5,807 nt of DNA, taken from contig JAGBCG010000096.1 of assembly GCA_017938055.1 (NCBI GenBank), positions 1 to 5,807 of the forward strand. Direction: 5' to 3'. How positions within the stretch are numbered: position 1 is the stretch's first letter; each line of letters opens with the position of its first letter. The stretch is from Clostridia bacterium. Its GTDB lineage: Bacteria; Bacillota; Clostridia; Oscillospirales; CAG-382. Under the pieces are notes generated by a model. It made no database searches. It had not been told where the DNA came from and saw only the letters and a program-made list of their open reading frames with translations. This document shows, piece by piece, positions 5,259-5,807 of the stretch. Both the position numbers and the translations under genes were made by a program.

Positions 5259-5353
5259 CACGGATGCAAAGAACGCATCCTTTGCAGTCGCGAACGCCGT
5301 CGTTTGGTGTTCGTGACGACCTTTACGGGAACCTAAAACAGATACAATCCGTG
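5259..5353 (+). ncRNA. Candidate structured RNA or folded repeat element between efp and the CD1247-like gene
   Basis: CACGGAT (5259-5265) pairs perfectly with ATCCGTG (5347-5353) and encloses two further stems. One is GCAAAG/CTTTGC (5266-5271 with 5280-5285). The other is a 12-bp stem (5287-5298 with 5306-5317) with a 7-base loop. The 12-bp stem has ten Watson-Crick pairs and two G-U pairs when read as plus-strand RNA; on the minus strand those become A-C mismatches, which favours the plus strand. The block 5241-5389 is about 52% G+C, far above the other gaps. An alternative stem GGATGC/GCATCC (5262-5267 with 5275-5280) competes with the closing helix. No promoter or terminator was identified for it, so a folded mobile repeat is an equally good reading. 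Confidence 0.35.
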
Positions 5354-5361
5354 GCTGCCTG

Positions 5362-5389
5362 CGACATTTGCTGTCGGGCGTATCCCGAC
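5362..5389. repeat. Overlapping hairpins at the 3' end of efp
   Basis: GTCGGG (5373-5378), 5 bases, and CCCGAC (5384-5389) form a perfect 6-bp GC-rich stem that abuts the efp stop codon. CGACA (5362-5366) and TGTCG (5372-5376) form a competing stem. On the minus strand no T run follows, so this is at best a weak or factor-assisted terminator for efp. Confidence 0.5.
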
Positions 5390-5807
5390 TTACGCTCTTT
5401 CGAGGTATTCGCCAGTTCTTGTATCGATTTTGAGAACGTCTCCAATGTTGATGAACAGGGGCACCTTGATAGTAGCACCTGTTTCAAGAGTTGCCGGCTT
5501 TGTTGCTCCCTGAGCTGTATCACCCTTGAAGCCGGGTTCTGTTTCAGTAACTTCAAGTTCAACAAACATAGGAGGTTCAACTGATATAACATTGCCCTTA
5601 TAGGAAACAACCTTACACATCATTTCTTCCTTAACGAACTTGAAAGCATCTCCAAGCTTATTTGCATCAATGGGAAGCTGTTCATAGCTTTCCATATCCA
5701 TGAAGTAATAAAGCTCTCCATCTGTATAGAGATACTGCATATCCTTTCTTTCAACAACTGCAAGAGGATACTTATCTGTTGGGTTGAATGTTTTTTCAAC
5801 AACTGAG
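5390..5807 (-). CDS. efp: Elongation factor P (partial, N-terminus off the window)
   Basis: EF-P binds the ribosome between the P and E sites and helps form peptide bonds at consecutive prolines. The frame is open to the window edge: 138 residues are visible (from 5806 down), while the family is about 185, so roughly the first 47 residues, including the KOW-domain loop that carries the modified residue, are missing. Seen: EKTFNPTDKYPLAVVERKDMQYLYTDG with FMDMESYEQ, the end of domain I and start of the second (OB) domain; GNVISVEPPMFVELEVTETEPG at the domain II/III join; GDTAQGATKPATLETG and FINIGDVLKIDTRTGEYLERA at the C-terminus, all classic EF-P blocks. A Met at 5740 is internal, not the start. 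The stop codon is followed at once by a GC-rich hairpin and a 348-base gap. Confidence 0.96.
   Translation of the reverse strand, partial: SVVEKTFNPTDKYPLAVVERKDMQYLYTDGELYYFMDMESYEQLPIDANKLGDAFKFVKEEMMCKVVSYKGNVISVEPPMFVELEVTETEPGFKGDTAQGATKPATLETGATIKVPLFINIGDVLKIDTRTGEYLERA

Noticed and set aside
5205..5389. Possible CRISPR array or tRNA in the repeat-rich spacer
   Set aside because: There are no regularly spaced direct repeats, no cloverleaf with TTC/CCA-type arms, and no cas genes in the window.
5216..5584. Plus-strand open frame of 122 codons across the spacer and the efp 3' end
   Set aside because: It lacks a ribosome site, its second half is antisense to efp, and its composition follows the folded repeats. 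A repeat-derived pseudo-peptide is more likely than a gene.

Overview
The window looks like part of a low-GC Gram-positive chromosome, most likely a Clostridia member of the Ruminococcaceae/Oscillospiraceae type. The evidence is AT-rich intergenic DNA, sigma-A type promoters with 17-bp spacers, strong Shine-Dalgarno sites, a SAM-I (S-box) riboswitch in front of metK, a multitask sugar-ABC ATPase of the MsmX/UgpC type, and an efp gene next to a CD1247-type small protein gene. Species cannot be fixed from the sequence alone.

Layout. Five of the six genes lie on the minus strand. From right to left they are: efp (elongation factor P, N-terminus cut by the window edge, 5390-5807); a 107-residue acidic CD1247-like protein (4718-5041); metK (S-adenosylmethionine synthetase, 2169-3353); msmX/ugpC (sugar ABC transporter ATPase, 839-1954); and an archaeal-type cofactor-independent phosphoglycerate mutase (1-669, C-terminus cut by the window edge). 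The only plus-strand gene is an aldose 1-epimerase (GalM/LacX-like, 3766-4638). It diverges from metK and converges on the CD1247-like gene, with a hairpin at 4670-4696 that can serve both.

Regulation is unusually legible. metK has a perfect consensus promoter (TTGACA-17-TATAAT), then a complete SAM-I aptamer, then a terminator hairpin with seven U residues, so it should be shut off by SAM, its own product. The epimerase also has a perfect TTGACA-17-TATAAT promoter, and a 16-bp perfect palindrome sits between the two hexamers as a likely operator. The phosphoglycerate mutase has its own near-consensus promoter, and msmX ends at a clear intrinsic terminator, so most genes here look like single-gene units. 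The shared theme is housekeeping: glycolysis, sugar uptake and anomer handling, the methyl-donor supply, and translation of polyproline stretches.

The least explained part is the 348-bp gap between efp and the CD1247-like gene (5042-5389). It holds a 12+12 inverted repeat, a second small hairpin, an 11+11 inverted repeat, and a block of about 150 bp at roughly 52% G+C. That block can fold into a closed multi-stem structure with G-U pairs that favour a plus-strand RNA. It may be an inserted interspersed repeat or an undescribed structured RNA. No CRISPR array, transposase, tRNA or rRNA was seen.
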